From positions 53,134-117,133 of the forward strand of contig CAZIGH010000010.1 of assembly GCA_964538625.1 (NCBI GenBank): DNA of 64,000 bases, read 5' to 3'. The number at the start of each line of letters is the position of its first letter. Within the stretch, counting starts at the first letter, position 1. Position numbers and translations under genes: made by a program. Origin of the DNA: JAEUHM01 sp964538625. GTDB taxonomy: Bacteria > Verrucomicrobiota > Verrucomicrobiia > Verrucomicrobiales > Verrucomicrobiaceae. The notes below the pieces were generated by a model. That model was not told where the DNA came from. It saw only the letters and a list, made by a program, of their open reading frames with translations, and made no database searches. Below are positions 52,759 through 60,383 of this stretch, piece after piece.

Positions 52759-52783
52759 ACCCCCCCACAGCAGACTCTATTTT
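52756..52783 (+). promoter_or_regulatory. putative promoter of the ferredoxin-apbE genes
   Basis: TTGACC at 52756-52761, spacer 16, TATTTT at 52778-52783. Here a normal leader of about 25 bases is expected and an AAAGGA ribosome-binding site lies before ATG 52816, unlike the leaderless pattern elsewhere. Confidence 0.5.
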
Positions 52784-52815
52784 CCCGCCCACTTACCCCA
52801 AACAAAGGACCCCAC

Positions 52816-53049
52816 ATGGCAGACGCCTCCAACAAATACCCCCAAAATACCGACGGAGCTTATTACGTAGATGATCAGTGCATCGACTGTGACCTCTGCC
52901 GCGAGACTGCACCAGCCAACTTTAAGCGCGATGACGACGGAGGTCACTCCTACGTTTACAAGCAGCCGGAGTCCGATGAAGAACGCGCTCTCTGCGAGGA
53001 AGCGCTTGCTGGCTGCCCGGTTGAGGCCATTGGCCGCGATGGCGAATAA
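52816..53049 (+). CDS. 4Fe-4S ferredoxin
   Basis: 77 residues from ATG 52816. C-x-x-C-x-x-C (CIDCDLCRETAP) followed by a distant C-P (AGCPVEAIG) binds one [4Fe-4S] cluster; an extra Cys in LCEEAL is close by. A clear AAAGGA ribosome-binding site is at 52804-52809. This is a small electron carrier of the monocluster type. It is expressed divergently from hemQ and its stop overlaps the apbE start by 11 bases, suggesting use with a flavoprotein system, though the partner is not shown. Confidence 0.92.
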   Translation: MADASNKYPQNTDGAYYVDDQCIDCDLCRETAPANFKRDDDGGHSYVYKQPESDEERALCEEALAGCPVEAIGRDGE

Positions 53050-54100
53050 CGCCTCATCCGCAGCGACCTTTTCACTCAAACGGCGCTCCCTGCGAGCGCC
53101 GTTTTTGTTGTGTTGGGTGTTGGCTTTCGCTTGCGAGCTTGCGGGAGCAGAGCGTGAACTCCGTCGTTTTGACATCAGCCGGTCCGCTATGGGCACGCTG
53201 TTTCGGCTGACCTTTTACGCTGCGGATGCGGACCAAGCGGAGACGGCGGCAGAGGCTGCGTTCTTGCGAGTGGCAGAGCTGGAGCAGGTCTGCTCCGACT
53301 ACAGGCCGGACTCCGAGCTCACGCTTCTCAACCAGTCCACCGAACATGTGGCTTCGGCAGATCTCTTTCGGGTGATCCAGTGTGGCTTGGAGTTGGCCCG
53401 GCTGACACAGGGTGCCTTTGACATCACTGCTGGCCACTATAGCCAGCTCTGGCGACGGTCGAAACGCCGGGGGGAACTGCCTGCGGCTCAACAGCTGGAC
53501 CGAGTTCGTCCGCTTGTGGGGTGGCAGTTGGTCACGGCGGAGCCGACCACCCGGATGATTCGTCTCGCGAAGCCCGGTATGCAGATCGACCTCGGTGGCA
53601 TAGCCAAGGGCTTTGCGGCCGATGAGGCGCTGAAGGTCCTGGAGGATCACGGTATCCGTTCCGCTGTGGTGGCCGCCAGTGGGGACCTGGCGATAGGGGC
53701 CGCGCCGCCCGATGAGCCGAAGGGCTGGGAGGTTCGGCTTCGAACCTTTGAGTCCGATGAAAAAGGGGACCAAACTCAGGTATTGAAGCTTTCCAAGTGC
53801 GGCGTTTCCACCTCCGGCGACCTCCACCAGTTCGTGGAGATCGGCGGTGTCCGGTATTCTCACATTGTCGATCCTGGAACGGGGCTTGGGCTGACGAAAC
53901 GCGTGGCTGCAACGGCGATCGCTCCAGATGCGACCCACTCGGACGCGCTGGCTACGGCTGCGTGCGTGATGGGCGTCCAGAGGGCCATTGAAGTGATTTC
54001 GGGCATGGAGGCATGCACTGTGAGGGTGGTTTCCTTTGAAAAAGGGGAGCGGATTGAGAGCGTTGGGGATCGGTGGCCGGGAACGGAACCTCGGCAATGA
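53039..54100 (+). CDS. apbE: FAD:protein FMN transferase (ApbE family), exported
   Basis: 353 residues from ATG 53039, overlapping the ferredoxin stop by 11 bases. Signal peptide ends near LAFACELAGAERE. ApbE motifs are complete: SAMGTLFRLTFY, QIDLGGIAKGFAADEALKVL, VVAASGDLAIGAAP and THSDALATAACVMG with the metal-binding Asp/Thr. ApbE transfers FMN from FAD to a Thr/Ser of exported flavoproteins such as the Rnf/Nqr subunits. No Nqr/Rnf gene is nearby. Followed by a 270-base repeat-rich region. Confidence 0.9.
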   Translation: MANNASSAATFSLKRRSLRAPFLLCWVLAFACELAGAERELRRFDISRSAMGTLFRLTFYAADADQAETAAEAAFLRVAELEQVCSDYRPDSELTLLNQSTEHVASADLFRVIQCGLELARLTQGAFDITAGHYSQLWRRSKRRGELPAAQQLDRVRPLVGWQLVTAEPTTRMIRLAKPGMQIDLGGIAKGFAADEALKVLEDHGIRSAVVAASGDLAIGAAPPDEPKGWEVRLRTFESDEKGDQTQVLKLSKCGVSTSGDLHQFVEIGGVRYSHIVDPGTGLGLTKRVAATAIAPDATHSDALATAACVMGVQRAIEVISGMEACTVRVVSFEKGERIESVGDRWPGTEPRQ

Positions 54101-54129
54101 GCGGCGGGTGGGTTCCGCAGGGGTAGGCA

Positions 54130-54325
54130 ATCGCCCACCATTTTTTAGGGGGGTAGATTCCCAAAATGAATCAGCGCTTGAACTACACCCTAAAAAAATG
54201 GGGGAGGCTCGTGCCTTAGCTAAGCTGCCCCCTTTCAAGAAAGGGGTGGCAAACCTCTGATTGAACGGGGCAGTTTTGGGATTTATTCTCACCCCTTTCT
54301 GAAAGAGACGGGGGCTGTCTTGAAT
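54130..54325. repeat. cluster of imperfect inverted repeats (possible decayed MITE)
   Basis: The 270-base gap between apbE and the aldolase gene contains at least three overlapping hairpins. Arm 54132-54156 pairs with 54183-54206 (about 20 of 24 bases). GCTGCCCCCTTT (54224-54235) pairs with 54240-54250 around a CAAG loop. ACCCCTTTC (54291-54299) pairs partly with 54301-54314. A CCCAAAA/TTTTGGG pair joins the two outer halves. C/G-runs dominate. No protein-coding potential seen. Confidence 0.5.
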
Positions 54326-54370
54326 GGGGGCGAGTCTGCGTGCTTCCCTATTTCATAGGGATACTCTGTT

Positions 54371-55159
54371 TCAGGTTTCGAGATGCCCGACGCAGACGGT
54401 CTGGAAATCTGCTGCGCAAGCCTGGAGGTGTGCGCAGATGCCACCGAACTCGCTGCCGTGGACGATGAAGCGGGAGCCTAACTCGGCGAGGGTGCGTACC
54501 TCCGCAAGCGTGCCCACGGGCCGTCCCCAAGTCTTGCCGTGTCTGGCGCAGGAGGCCTGAAGCTGTTGCTGAACTTTCATCATGATGGGGTCGTGTACGG
54601 CCGGGGTGCATCCCAGGCGCAGGGACAGATCACCCGGTCCCAGGAAGAGGACGTCCACGCCAGGGACCGCCGCAATGGCTTCGGCATTTTCGAGAGCCGT
54701 AGGGGTTTCGATTTGAACGACGAGAAAAGTCTCGCGGTTCGCCTGCTCCACGTAATCAGCAGGTTTGCCGACCCAGTAGGCGGCGTCCCTTCCGCCACCG
54801 CAGAATCCGCGATCTCCGAGTGGGGGGAACTTGACCGCCTGCACCAGCGCCATGGCCTCCTCGGCTGAGGCGACGTGGGGAATCATGAGTCCGGCAGCGC
54901 CATCTTCGAGGAGGCGGTAGAGGGCATTTTTCTCTTTTGTAGGGGGACGCCACATGCAGTCGATGTCGGCAGCGTGGTGGCGGCCGATCATCGTTTCCGC
55001 TTCCCGTGCATCCCAGGGGCGGTGCTCGGCGTCCACCCAGACGCCGTCATAACCGGCCTGAGCGGCCACGGCGGGGAAGAAGGAGATGGGGGAACCGGTG
55101 GCGCAGAGTCTGGCGATTTGACCCGAGCGGAGTTTGGCGAGGATTTTGGAGCGACGCAT
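54371..55159 (-). CDS. HpcH/HpaI aldolase family protein
   Basis: 262 residues. Class II (metal-dependent) 2-keto-3-deoxy-sugar-acid or 2-oxo-hept-4-ene-dioate aldolases share GYDGVWVDAEHRPWDAREAETMI, MIPHVASAEEAMALVQAVKFPPLGDRGFCGGGRDA, VVQIETPTALENAEAIAAVPGVDVLFLGPGDLSLRLG, where E and D (from ETPTALENA/GPGDLS) ligate the metal. It would split a hydroxy-oxo acid into pyruvate and an aldehyde. Encoded 11 bases downstream of the sialidase on the same strand, so likely acts on a product of that pathway. Confidence 0.88.
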   Translation of the reverse strand: MRRSKILAKLRSGQIARLCATGSPISFFPAVAAQAGYDGVWVDAEHRPWDAREAETMIGRHHAADIDCMWRPPTKEKNALYRLLEDGAAGLMIPHVASAEEAMALVQAVKFPPLGDRGFCGGGRDAAYWVGKPADYVEQANRETFLVVQIETPTALENAEAIAAVPGVDVLFLGPGDLSLRLGCTPAVHDPIMMKVQQQLQASCARHGKTWGRPVGTLAEVRTLAELGSRFIVHGSEFGGICAHLQACAADFQTVCVGHLET

Positions 55160-55170
55160 GAGGAGGGAGA

Positions 55171-56277
55171 TCAGGGATTGGCCAGCCAGTCGAGACTGAT
55201 GCGGCGGATGCGAAGGCGGTTGAGAGCACCAACTTGGCTGTCGCCAGCGCAGTAGCCGAGCAGCAGGGCATCTGGGGTGAAGTGGATGGCGGTGTAGTGG
55301 TAGAGACCGTCGGGGTCACTCTCGACGAGTTTGCGCCGGGGCCAGGTGTGGCCGCCGTCTTCGGAAATGGCGGCTACAAAGGGATTGCGCTTGCCCGGTG
55401 GGAAGGGGAAGCGGCCGGAGTGGTCGTTGTAGAGAGCGAGCAGGTGATCGCTGCCTGGGAGGCGCTTGATGCTCGCGGGGCCGGTGGGAGACTTCAGTTC
55501 GGTGGGTTCCGGTGCGGTGAAAGTCTGGCCGTGATCTTTGGAACGAAAGCCGTATTGCATGCCCTGATCTGTCCTGCACCAGGAGAAGAGGCTGCCGTCT
55601 GCGAGTTCGACGATGCCTGGTTCCTGGGCACCGCTGCGGCTGCGGACGGGGAGGGCCCACCAGGTGGCGGACTCGTTCCAGGTGGTGCCTTCATCATCTG
55701 AATAGATCCACATGGTGATGGCGCGGGAGTCAAACGAGCGGCTGGAATGGGGGTCATCTCCTTTGGAGCGGTGAAAGGCGAGCGGGGCAATGAGCCTGCC
55801 CTTGGATGTCTGGATGACGCGGTCGTTGTTCAGTACGAAGTAACCTGGAGCAGCCAGGATGCACTTGGGTTCGGACCAGGTGAGCGCTTCATCTGTGGAG
55901 ATGCGCATGTAGGGGCGGCAGTCGATCCAGCTGTTTTTGAGCAGGTAAAAGAAGGCCAGCTTTCCGCTCTGGAGGCGCAGCAGGGAGACGCTCATGACGT
56001 TGTTTCCGCCGAGGTTTTCCATCAGGGTGACGGGCTGACTCCAGGTACGTCCGTCGTCATCGGAGTGGATCTGAACGATACGAGCTGGGCTTTCATCGCC
56101 GGCGCCTCCATAGAACTGGGTGTAGCAGAAGAGGATGCGGCCGGATTTGAGGGTGGCGAACGAACCCTCCGAGTTTCGGGGGAACTCCTTTGAAGGATGG
56201 AGGTTGAGCGTGATGACGCTTTCTGCCGAGGATGGCAGGGGCACGAGCAGCAGTAGAAGGAGGAGGAGCGCAGGCAT
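55171..56277 (-). CDS. secreted sialidase/BNR-repeat glycosidase
   Basis: 368 residues with a signal peptide (MPALLLLLLLLVPLPSSAES). At least five Asp-box (S-x-D-x-G-x-T-W) motifs are visible: SDDDGRTWSQP, STDEALTWSEP, SDDEGTTWNES, SKDHGQTFTAP and SEDGGHTWPRR, so it is a BNR/sialidase six-bladed propeller. The N-terminal FATLKSGRILFCYTQF corresponds to the first strand with a catalytic Arg region (PSKEFPRNSEGSFATL, Arg not certain). Such enzymes cleave sialic acid or related nonulosonic acids or other sugars; specificity is unknown. It is divergent from the GntR/LacI-type regulator. Confidence 0.85.
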   Translation of the reverse strand: MPALLLLLLLLVPLPSSAESVITLNLHPSKEFPRNSEGSFATLKSGRILFCYTQFYGGAGDESPARIVQIHSDDDGRTWSQPVTLMENLGGNNVMSVSLLRLQSGKLAFFYLLKNSWIDCRPYMRISTDEALTWSEPKCILAAPGYFVLNNDRVIQTSKGRLIAPLAFHRSKGDDPHSSRSFDSRAITMWIYSDDEGTTWNESATWWALPVRSRSGAQEPGIVELADGSLFSWCRTDQGMQYGFRSKDHGQTFTAPEPTELKSPTGPASIKRLPGSDHLLALYNDHSGRFPFPPGKRNPFVAAISEDGGHTWPRRKLVESDPDGLYHYTAIHFTPDALLLGYCAGDSQVGALNRLRIRRISLDWLANP

Positions 56278-56294
56278 GGGTGGAGAAGTGGCTT

Positions 56295-56322
56295 TTCAAA
56301 CGGGAGGGTATGAGGCTATGCT
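56295..56322 (+). promoter_or_regulatory. putative promoter of the GntR/LacI-type regulator gene
   Basis: TTCAAA at 56295-56300, spacer 16, TATGCT at 56317-56322. The alternative ATG at 56318 would fall inside the -10 box, so ATG 56345 is preferred as start, with a leader of about 16 bases. Confidence 0.4.
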
Positions 56323-56344
56323 TCTGGACTGCCGGGCGAACCAG

Positions 56345-57427
56345 ATGACAAACCAACCACCTCAAGGACCTAGACCCCCGCAGCGGGTGCCGCTCACTGC
56401 GCTCGCTGCGCGCAGTTTGCGTGAAGCCATCAGCGAGGGGAACTGGCGTGACTATCTTCCCGGAGAGAGGGAACTGGGTGCCATGCTGCAAGTGAGCAGG
56501 CAAACGCTGCGGGGTGCGCTTGCGATGTTGCGGGAGGAGGGGGTGCTGGATGTCTCGTCGCGGCAGCGGTGGCGTATTTTGAACCAGTCAGGTCGAGATG
56601 TTCCGGTCTCTCGGATCGTGGCGGCCATTTCTGCACGTCCGCTGGAGGCCATGAATCCCTCGGCCATTGTGATGGTGGATCAGCTTCGAGCGGATTTGTC
56701 CCGCGCGGGTCTGGAACTCGTCATTCATGTCAGTGCGGCTTGCTTCAGCGACAAGCCATCGCGTGCGCTTGAGTCCCTTACAAGGCGCAGCCCCGCTGCG
56801 GTCTGGTTGCTTTTCGGTTCACTGGACCCGATGCAGCGCTGGTTCCAGCGTGCGGAGGTGCCGTGCATAGTGGTGGGTTCCTGTGTGAACGGGCTGGCGC
56901 TGCCGTCCGTGGACGTCAATCACCGGGCGGTGTGTCGCCACGCTGGTGCGTTGCTGCGACGGAAGGGACATCGTCACATTGCTTTCGTGAGGCCTGAGGG
57001 TGAGTTTGGCGGGGACACGGAGAGTGAGGAGGGGCTGCGTGAGGCGCTGGCGCAGGGCGAGGGGACGAAGCTGCATGTGCTGAGGCACAACGGCACTCCT
57101 GTTCACTTGTGCTCGCTGCTGGATCGGTTGGAAAGGCAGCCGCAGGCACCGACGGCCTTTCTGGTGGCTCGGGCGCATCATGCTCTGACCGTGGTGACCC
57201 ACTTCTTGCAGAAGGGGCGGCGTATTCCGAGGGATGTGGCGGTCATCTCCCGGGATGATGATCTGTTTCTGGCGCACGCCGTTCCGGTGGTGACGCGTTA
57301 TGCATCTAGTCCACTGCTCTTTGCGAGAAAACTCTGTTACCTTATCCGGCAGATGGCAGACGGCTCTGCGGCAATGAAGCAGCCGATACGGCTGATGCCG
57401 ACACTGATTGCTGGGGAGAGTGTTTGA
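56345..57427 (+). CDS. GntR-type HTH with LacI/XylR-like ligand-binding domain (sugar regulator)
   Basis: 360 residues from ATG 56345. The N-terminal ~75 residues form a GntR-like winged helix (REAISEGNWRDYLPGERELGAMLQVSRQTLRGALAMLREEGVLDV). Residues 100-360 are a periplasmic-binding-protein-like sensor domain (SAVVWLLFGSLDP region, RRKGHRHIAFVRPEGEFGGDTE, PTAFLVARAHHALTVVTHFLQKGRRIPRDVAVISRDD), as in XylR/LacI-type regulators of sugar use. It is divergent from the sialidase/aldolase genes and most likely controls them. Frame is open upstream to 56135 but those residues overlap the sialidase start and are rejected. Confidence 0.88.
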   Translation: MTNQPPQGPRPPQRVPLTALAARSLREAISEGNWRDYLPGERELGAMLQVSRQTLRGALAMLREEGVLDVSSRQRWRILNQSGRDVPVSRIVAAISARPLEAMNPSAIVMVDQLRADLSRAGLELVIHVSAACFSDKPSRALESLTRRSPAAVWLLFGSLDPMQRWFQRAEVPCIVVGSCVNGLALPSVDVNHRAVCRHAGALLRRKGHRHIAFVRPEGEFGGDTESEEGLREALAQGEGTKLHVLRHNGTPVHLCSLLDRLERQPQAPTAFLVARAHHALTVVTHFLQKGRRIPRDVAVISRDDDLFLAHAVPVVTRYASSPLLFARKLCYLIRQMADGSAAMKQPIRLMPTLIAGESV

Positions 57428-57468
57428 GCGGGGCGATTGACTGACGAACTCCGGGGAGGGGGATAGTT

Positions 57469-57651
57469 CTAGCCTGGCTGATTCATGAAACGCTACTGCG
57501 ACTTGCTGCAAGCCCGCATTAGAGGCGTTGGGCTTGTTTTGAAAGGCACCGAGCATTCACCCATGCACTCAGCTTTTCAAAACTGCGCCCGCCTTGCCAC
57601 TGCGGGCTTTCGCTGCGTCTCGCTACGACTTTCATGAAGAAGGCAGGCTAG
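57469..57651. repeat. 183-bp near-palindromic element between convergent genes
   Basis: From 57469 to 57651 the DNA folds on itself. The ends match exactly for 8 bases (CTAGCCTG / CAGGCTAG). Further in, TTCATGAAA, a CGCTAC-like block, AAGCCCGCA and TTTTGAAA pair with their complements on the other arm, giving about 76-base arms at roughly 70% identity. The tip is GAGCATTCACCCATGCACTC. It ends inside the stop codon of the binding-protein gene. May be a small mobile element, a structured RNA or a strong bidirectional terminator. No ORF is carried in it. Confidence 0.65.
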
Positions 57652-58460
57652 TGCGTTTTCCCTGCCGAGCTGACGTCAAAGAGAAAGGGAATGCCCTGTG
57701 AGGTCATGAGTTCTTTTTCTTTGGCCAGATATTTGTCTGCCAGCTTTTCGAAGTGACCGGCCTCGCGGTATTTTTTCAGGAAGGCGTTGATGCGTGGTTT
57801 GAGGTCGGTCTGGCCGTGGCGCAGGGCGATGGCCCAGTATTCGGTTCGGATGGGGGCGAGGATGGCGCGGGTGGTGTCGGGGTTTCGCGCGGCGTAGTTC
57901 ATGACAGAGATCTGGTCGTAAATCCAGGCGTCGGCGGAGGCTTTTGCCACTTCCATGACGCAAGCGGGGTCTGCGTCGAGTGCTACCACTTCGGCGTTGG
58001 GGAGATTCTCACGAGCCCACTGCTCACCGGTGGTGGCGATTTTGGTGACGACGCGGCGTTTGCCCTGCTTGAGTTCATCGTGGCTTTTGAGTGGTGAATC
58101 CTTGGGCACAAGCAGGCAGATGGCGGTGCCCACGTAGGGGTCACTGAAGTCCAGGGACTTGCGGCGCACTTCGTTGTCGGTCATGGAGGAGATGATGATG
58201 TCAATGGTGTTGGTCTGGAGGGCGGGAATGAGACCGTCGAAGGCGATGTTTTTGAAGACGACGGGCACGCCGAGATCTTCTGCCAGGGCCTTGCCCATGT
58301 CGATGGAGACGCCGGTGAGCTGTCCGTCTGGGCCGGTGAACTCAAAAGGCGGGTAGGTGGCGTCTGTGCCGATGACGAGAGCGTTGGGCCATTGCTCACG
58401 TTTGCAAGCGGAGAGGCCAAGGGCGGTGACGAGCAGGAGGAGAAGGTGAGCAAAACGCAT
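57648..58460 (-). CDS. extracellular solute-binding protein, amino-acid type (SBP_bac_3)
   Basis: 270 residues. Signal sequence MRFAHLLLLLVTALGLSACKREQW contains a lipobox (L-S-A-C19), so a lipoprotein is expected. The family-3 binding fold shows LVIGTDATYPPFEFTGPDGQLTGVSIDMGKALAEDLG, IISSMTDNEVRRKSLDFSDPYVGTAICLLVPKDS and AIALRHGQTDLKPRINAFLKKYREAGHFEKL. These serve as the periplasmic receptor of polar amino acid ABC importers, or as stand-alone sensors. No ABC permease/ATPase is adjacent. Its stop codon overlaps the right end of the palindromic element. Confidence 0.88.
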   Translation of the reverse strand: MRFAHLLLLLVTALGLSACKREQWPNALVIGTDATYPPFEFTGPDGQLTGVSIDMGKALAEDLGVPVVFKNIAFDGLIPALQTNTIDIIISSMTDNEVRRKSLDFSDPYVGTAICLLVPKDSPLKSHDELKQGKRRVVTKIATTGEQWARENLPNAEVVALDADPACVMEVAKASADAWIYDQISVMNYAARNPDTTRAILAPIRTEYWAIALRHGQTDLKPRINAFLKKYREAGHFEKLADKYLAKEKELMTSQGIPFLFDVSSAGKTH

Positions 58461-58465
58461 GATTC

Positions 58466-58495
58466 ACCCTACGCAGGAAGCGGGCCGTAAGGCAA
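58466..58495 (-). promoter_or_regulatory. putative promoter of the solute-binding protein gene
   Basis: Minus strand TTGCCT (58495-58490), spacer 18, TAGGGT (58471-58466). Only five bases separate the -10 and ATG 58460, so transcription would start at about the start codon. Confidence 0.35.
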
Positions 58496-58555
58496 TGCGG
58501 ATGTGAGGAATGAAAATCCGGTGGCGGCTGCGCGGCAGGTCGTTAGGATCGCGCC

Positions 58556-60340
58556 GTGAGCTACCAGGTTTTTGCCAGAAAATATCGCCCCAAGTCATTC
58601 GCCGACGTGCTCGGCCAGGATCATGTGGTGCGAACGTTGCGGAATGCGATTGCGCAGAATCGGCTGGCCCATGCGTATCTCTTTGTGGGACCACGGGGAA
58701 CCGGGAAGACTTCCACGGCGCGCATATTCGCCAAGGCGCTGAACTGTCCGGGCGGGCCGAGTATTGACTTCGATCCGGAAGATCCTGTGTGCCGGGAGAT
58801 CGCGGAGGGGCGCTGCTTGGACGTTCGGGAGATCGACGGTGCATCCAACAACGGGGTGGAGCAAGTGAGGGAGCTGCGTGAGAACGTGAACTACGCGCCG
58901 GCATCCTGCCGGTATAAGATCTACTACATCGATGAGGTTCACATGCTCTCCACGGCGGCATTCAATGCGCTGCTCAAGACACTGGAGGAACCGCCAGAGC
59001 ACGTGAAGTTCATTTTTGCCACTACGGAGGCCAACAAGATTCTGCCCACCATCATTAGTCGCTGCCAGCGCTTCGACTTACGCCGCATTCCGGATCCCAT
59101 CATCGCGAACCATCTTTTGCACATTGCGAAGGAGGAGGGCGTGGCCCTGGAGGAGAAAGCGGCCTATGCCATCGCTCGCGGCGCTGATGGTGGAATGCGT
59201 GATGCGCAGTCCATGCTGGACCAGCTGGTGGCCTTTTGCGGGAACAAGGTGGTGGAGTCCGATGTGCTGGAGGTGTTCGGCTTCACCGCGCTGGAAGCGG
59301 TGTCCCAGCTCAGTGATTCCATTCTGCGCCGGGATACGGTGGGGGCGCTGCGTTGCGTGAGCCAACAAAGTGAAGCTGGGAAAGACTTGGGAAGGTACCT
59401 GGCGGACTTGATTCAGCATGTGCGGACGCTGCTGGTCTGCCAGAGCGACCCGGAGGCATTGGGTGAGGAGCTTTCTCCAGAAGCAGCTGAGGTGCTGCGC
59501 ACGCAGGCTGCAATGGCGAAGACGGAGCAGTTGCTGCGTATCGTGGACGGCTTGGCGGAGGTGGATGCGCGGATGCGCTGGACCTCGAACAAACGCCTTC
59601 ATCTGGAACTGGGAGTGATCCAGGCAGTGGAAAGCATGGCTGAGGTGTCGCTGAGTGATGTGATTCAGGCCATCGACAAAGCTGGTGGGTCTGCCGGTGA
59701 AGCTGCGGCACTCGTACAGGCTAGGCGTGCCGCCGCCGTGGACTCTCCGCGTGTGCCAGTGGTCAGTGCACCGGCAGTGGAAGCCAGCCCGTCACCATCA
59801 CCGGTGGAGGAGAGCCGGACCGAGTCCCTGCTCTCGACACCCGCGCCTGAACCGGAGGAATCCGCAGAGCTTCCGCCCGTGCCCACTGGTGAGGCATGGG
59901 CTTCCATCATTCCGCAAGTCCAGGCACAGCGCCCGCTGATCGCAACCTGGGTGCGGATGGGGACGCAACTTGGATGGGAGCAAGGCGTGATGACGATCGG
60001 TTTTCCCGCTTCAGAGGCGAGCTGTCGCAATAGCCTGATGCGTGAACCAACGCGCATCTACCTGGAGCAGCTCCTGGCGGACGCCGTGGGCCAGAGGGTG
60101 AAGCTGGAAATGGTTGTGGACGAGTCCTTGGCGGTGCCGAATGTCGTCATTGAGGACGATCCTCCTGCCCCTGTGCCTCCGGCAGAGGAGGCGGCAGTAC
60201 CAGCGGAGCCAGTCCGTGAAGTGGAGGAAGGACCGCCGCCATCATCTCGGGACGAGGAGTTTCAGAATGATCCGCTCATTGATGCCGTGGTCGATCAACT
60301 CGGGGCACGTTTGATTGCCAGGGGCAGACCCAGCAACTGA
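58556..60340 (+). CDS. dnaX: DNA polymerase III subunit gamma/tau
   Basis: 594 residues from GTG 58556. The clamp-loader AAA+ ATPase is complete: YQVFARKYRPKSFADVLGQDHV, Walker A GPRGTGKTST (45-54), YYIDEVHMLSTAAFNALLKTLEEPPEHVKFIFATTE (Walker B and sensor 1 region), LRRIPDP-type sensor 2 neighbourhood. It is followed by domain III and a long acidic Pro/Glu C-terminal region. The zinc-module Cys residues 64, 73, 76 and 79 known from E. coli DnaX align as C64, D73, D76, C79, so two of the four are Asp. It loads the sliding clamp at the replication fork. The GTG start is the only good start. A possible -10 TAGGAT (58544-58549) lies directly upstream. Confidence 0.95.
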   Translation: MSYQVFARKYRPKSFADVLGQDHVVRTLRNAIAQNRLAHAYLFVGPRGTGKTSTARIFAKALNCPGGPSIDFDPEDPVCREIAEGRCLDVREIDGASNNGVEQVRELRENVNYAPASCRYKIYYIDEVHMLSTAAFNALLKTLEEPPEHVKFIFATTEANKILPTIISRCQRFDLRRIPDPIIANHLLHIAKEEGVALEEKAAYAIARGADGGMRDAQSMLDQLVAFCGNKVVESDVLEVFGFTALEAVSQLSDSILRRDTVGALRCVSQQSEAGKDLGRYLADLIQHVRTLLVCQSDPEALGEELSPEAAEVLRTQAAMAKTEQLLRIVDGLAEVDARMRWTSNKRLHLELGVIQAVESMAEVSLSDVIQAIDKAGGSAGEAAALVQARRAAAVDSPRVPVVSAPAVEASPSPSPVEESRTESLLSTPAPEPEESAELPPVPTGEAWASIIPQVQAQRPLIATWVRMGTQLGWEQGVMTIGFPASEASCRNSLMREPTRIYLEQLLADAVGQRVKLEMVVDESLAVPNVVIEDDPPAPVPPAEEAAVPAEPVREVEEGPPPSSRDEEFQNDPLIDAVVDQLGARLIARGRPSN

Positions 60341-60383
60341 GCTTGAGGCACAAGAAACGGCGTAGCGGCTGCGTTTCATCGAG

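Noticed and set aside
52700..52815. A TPP riboswitch for thiG.
   Set aside because: No CUGAGA/thi-box pattern exists upstream of hemQ-thiG; only a simple palindrome is present.
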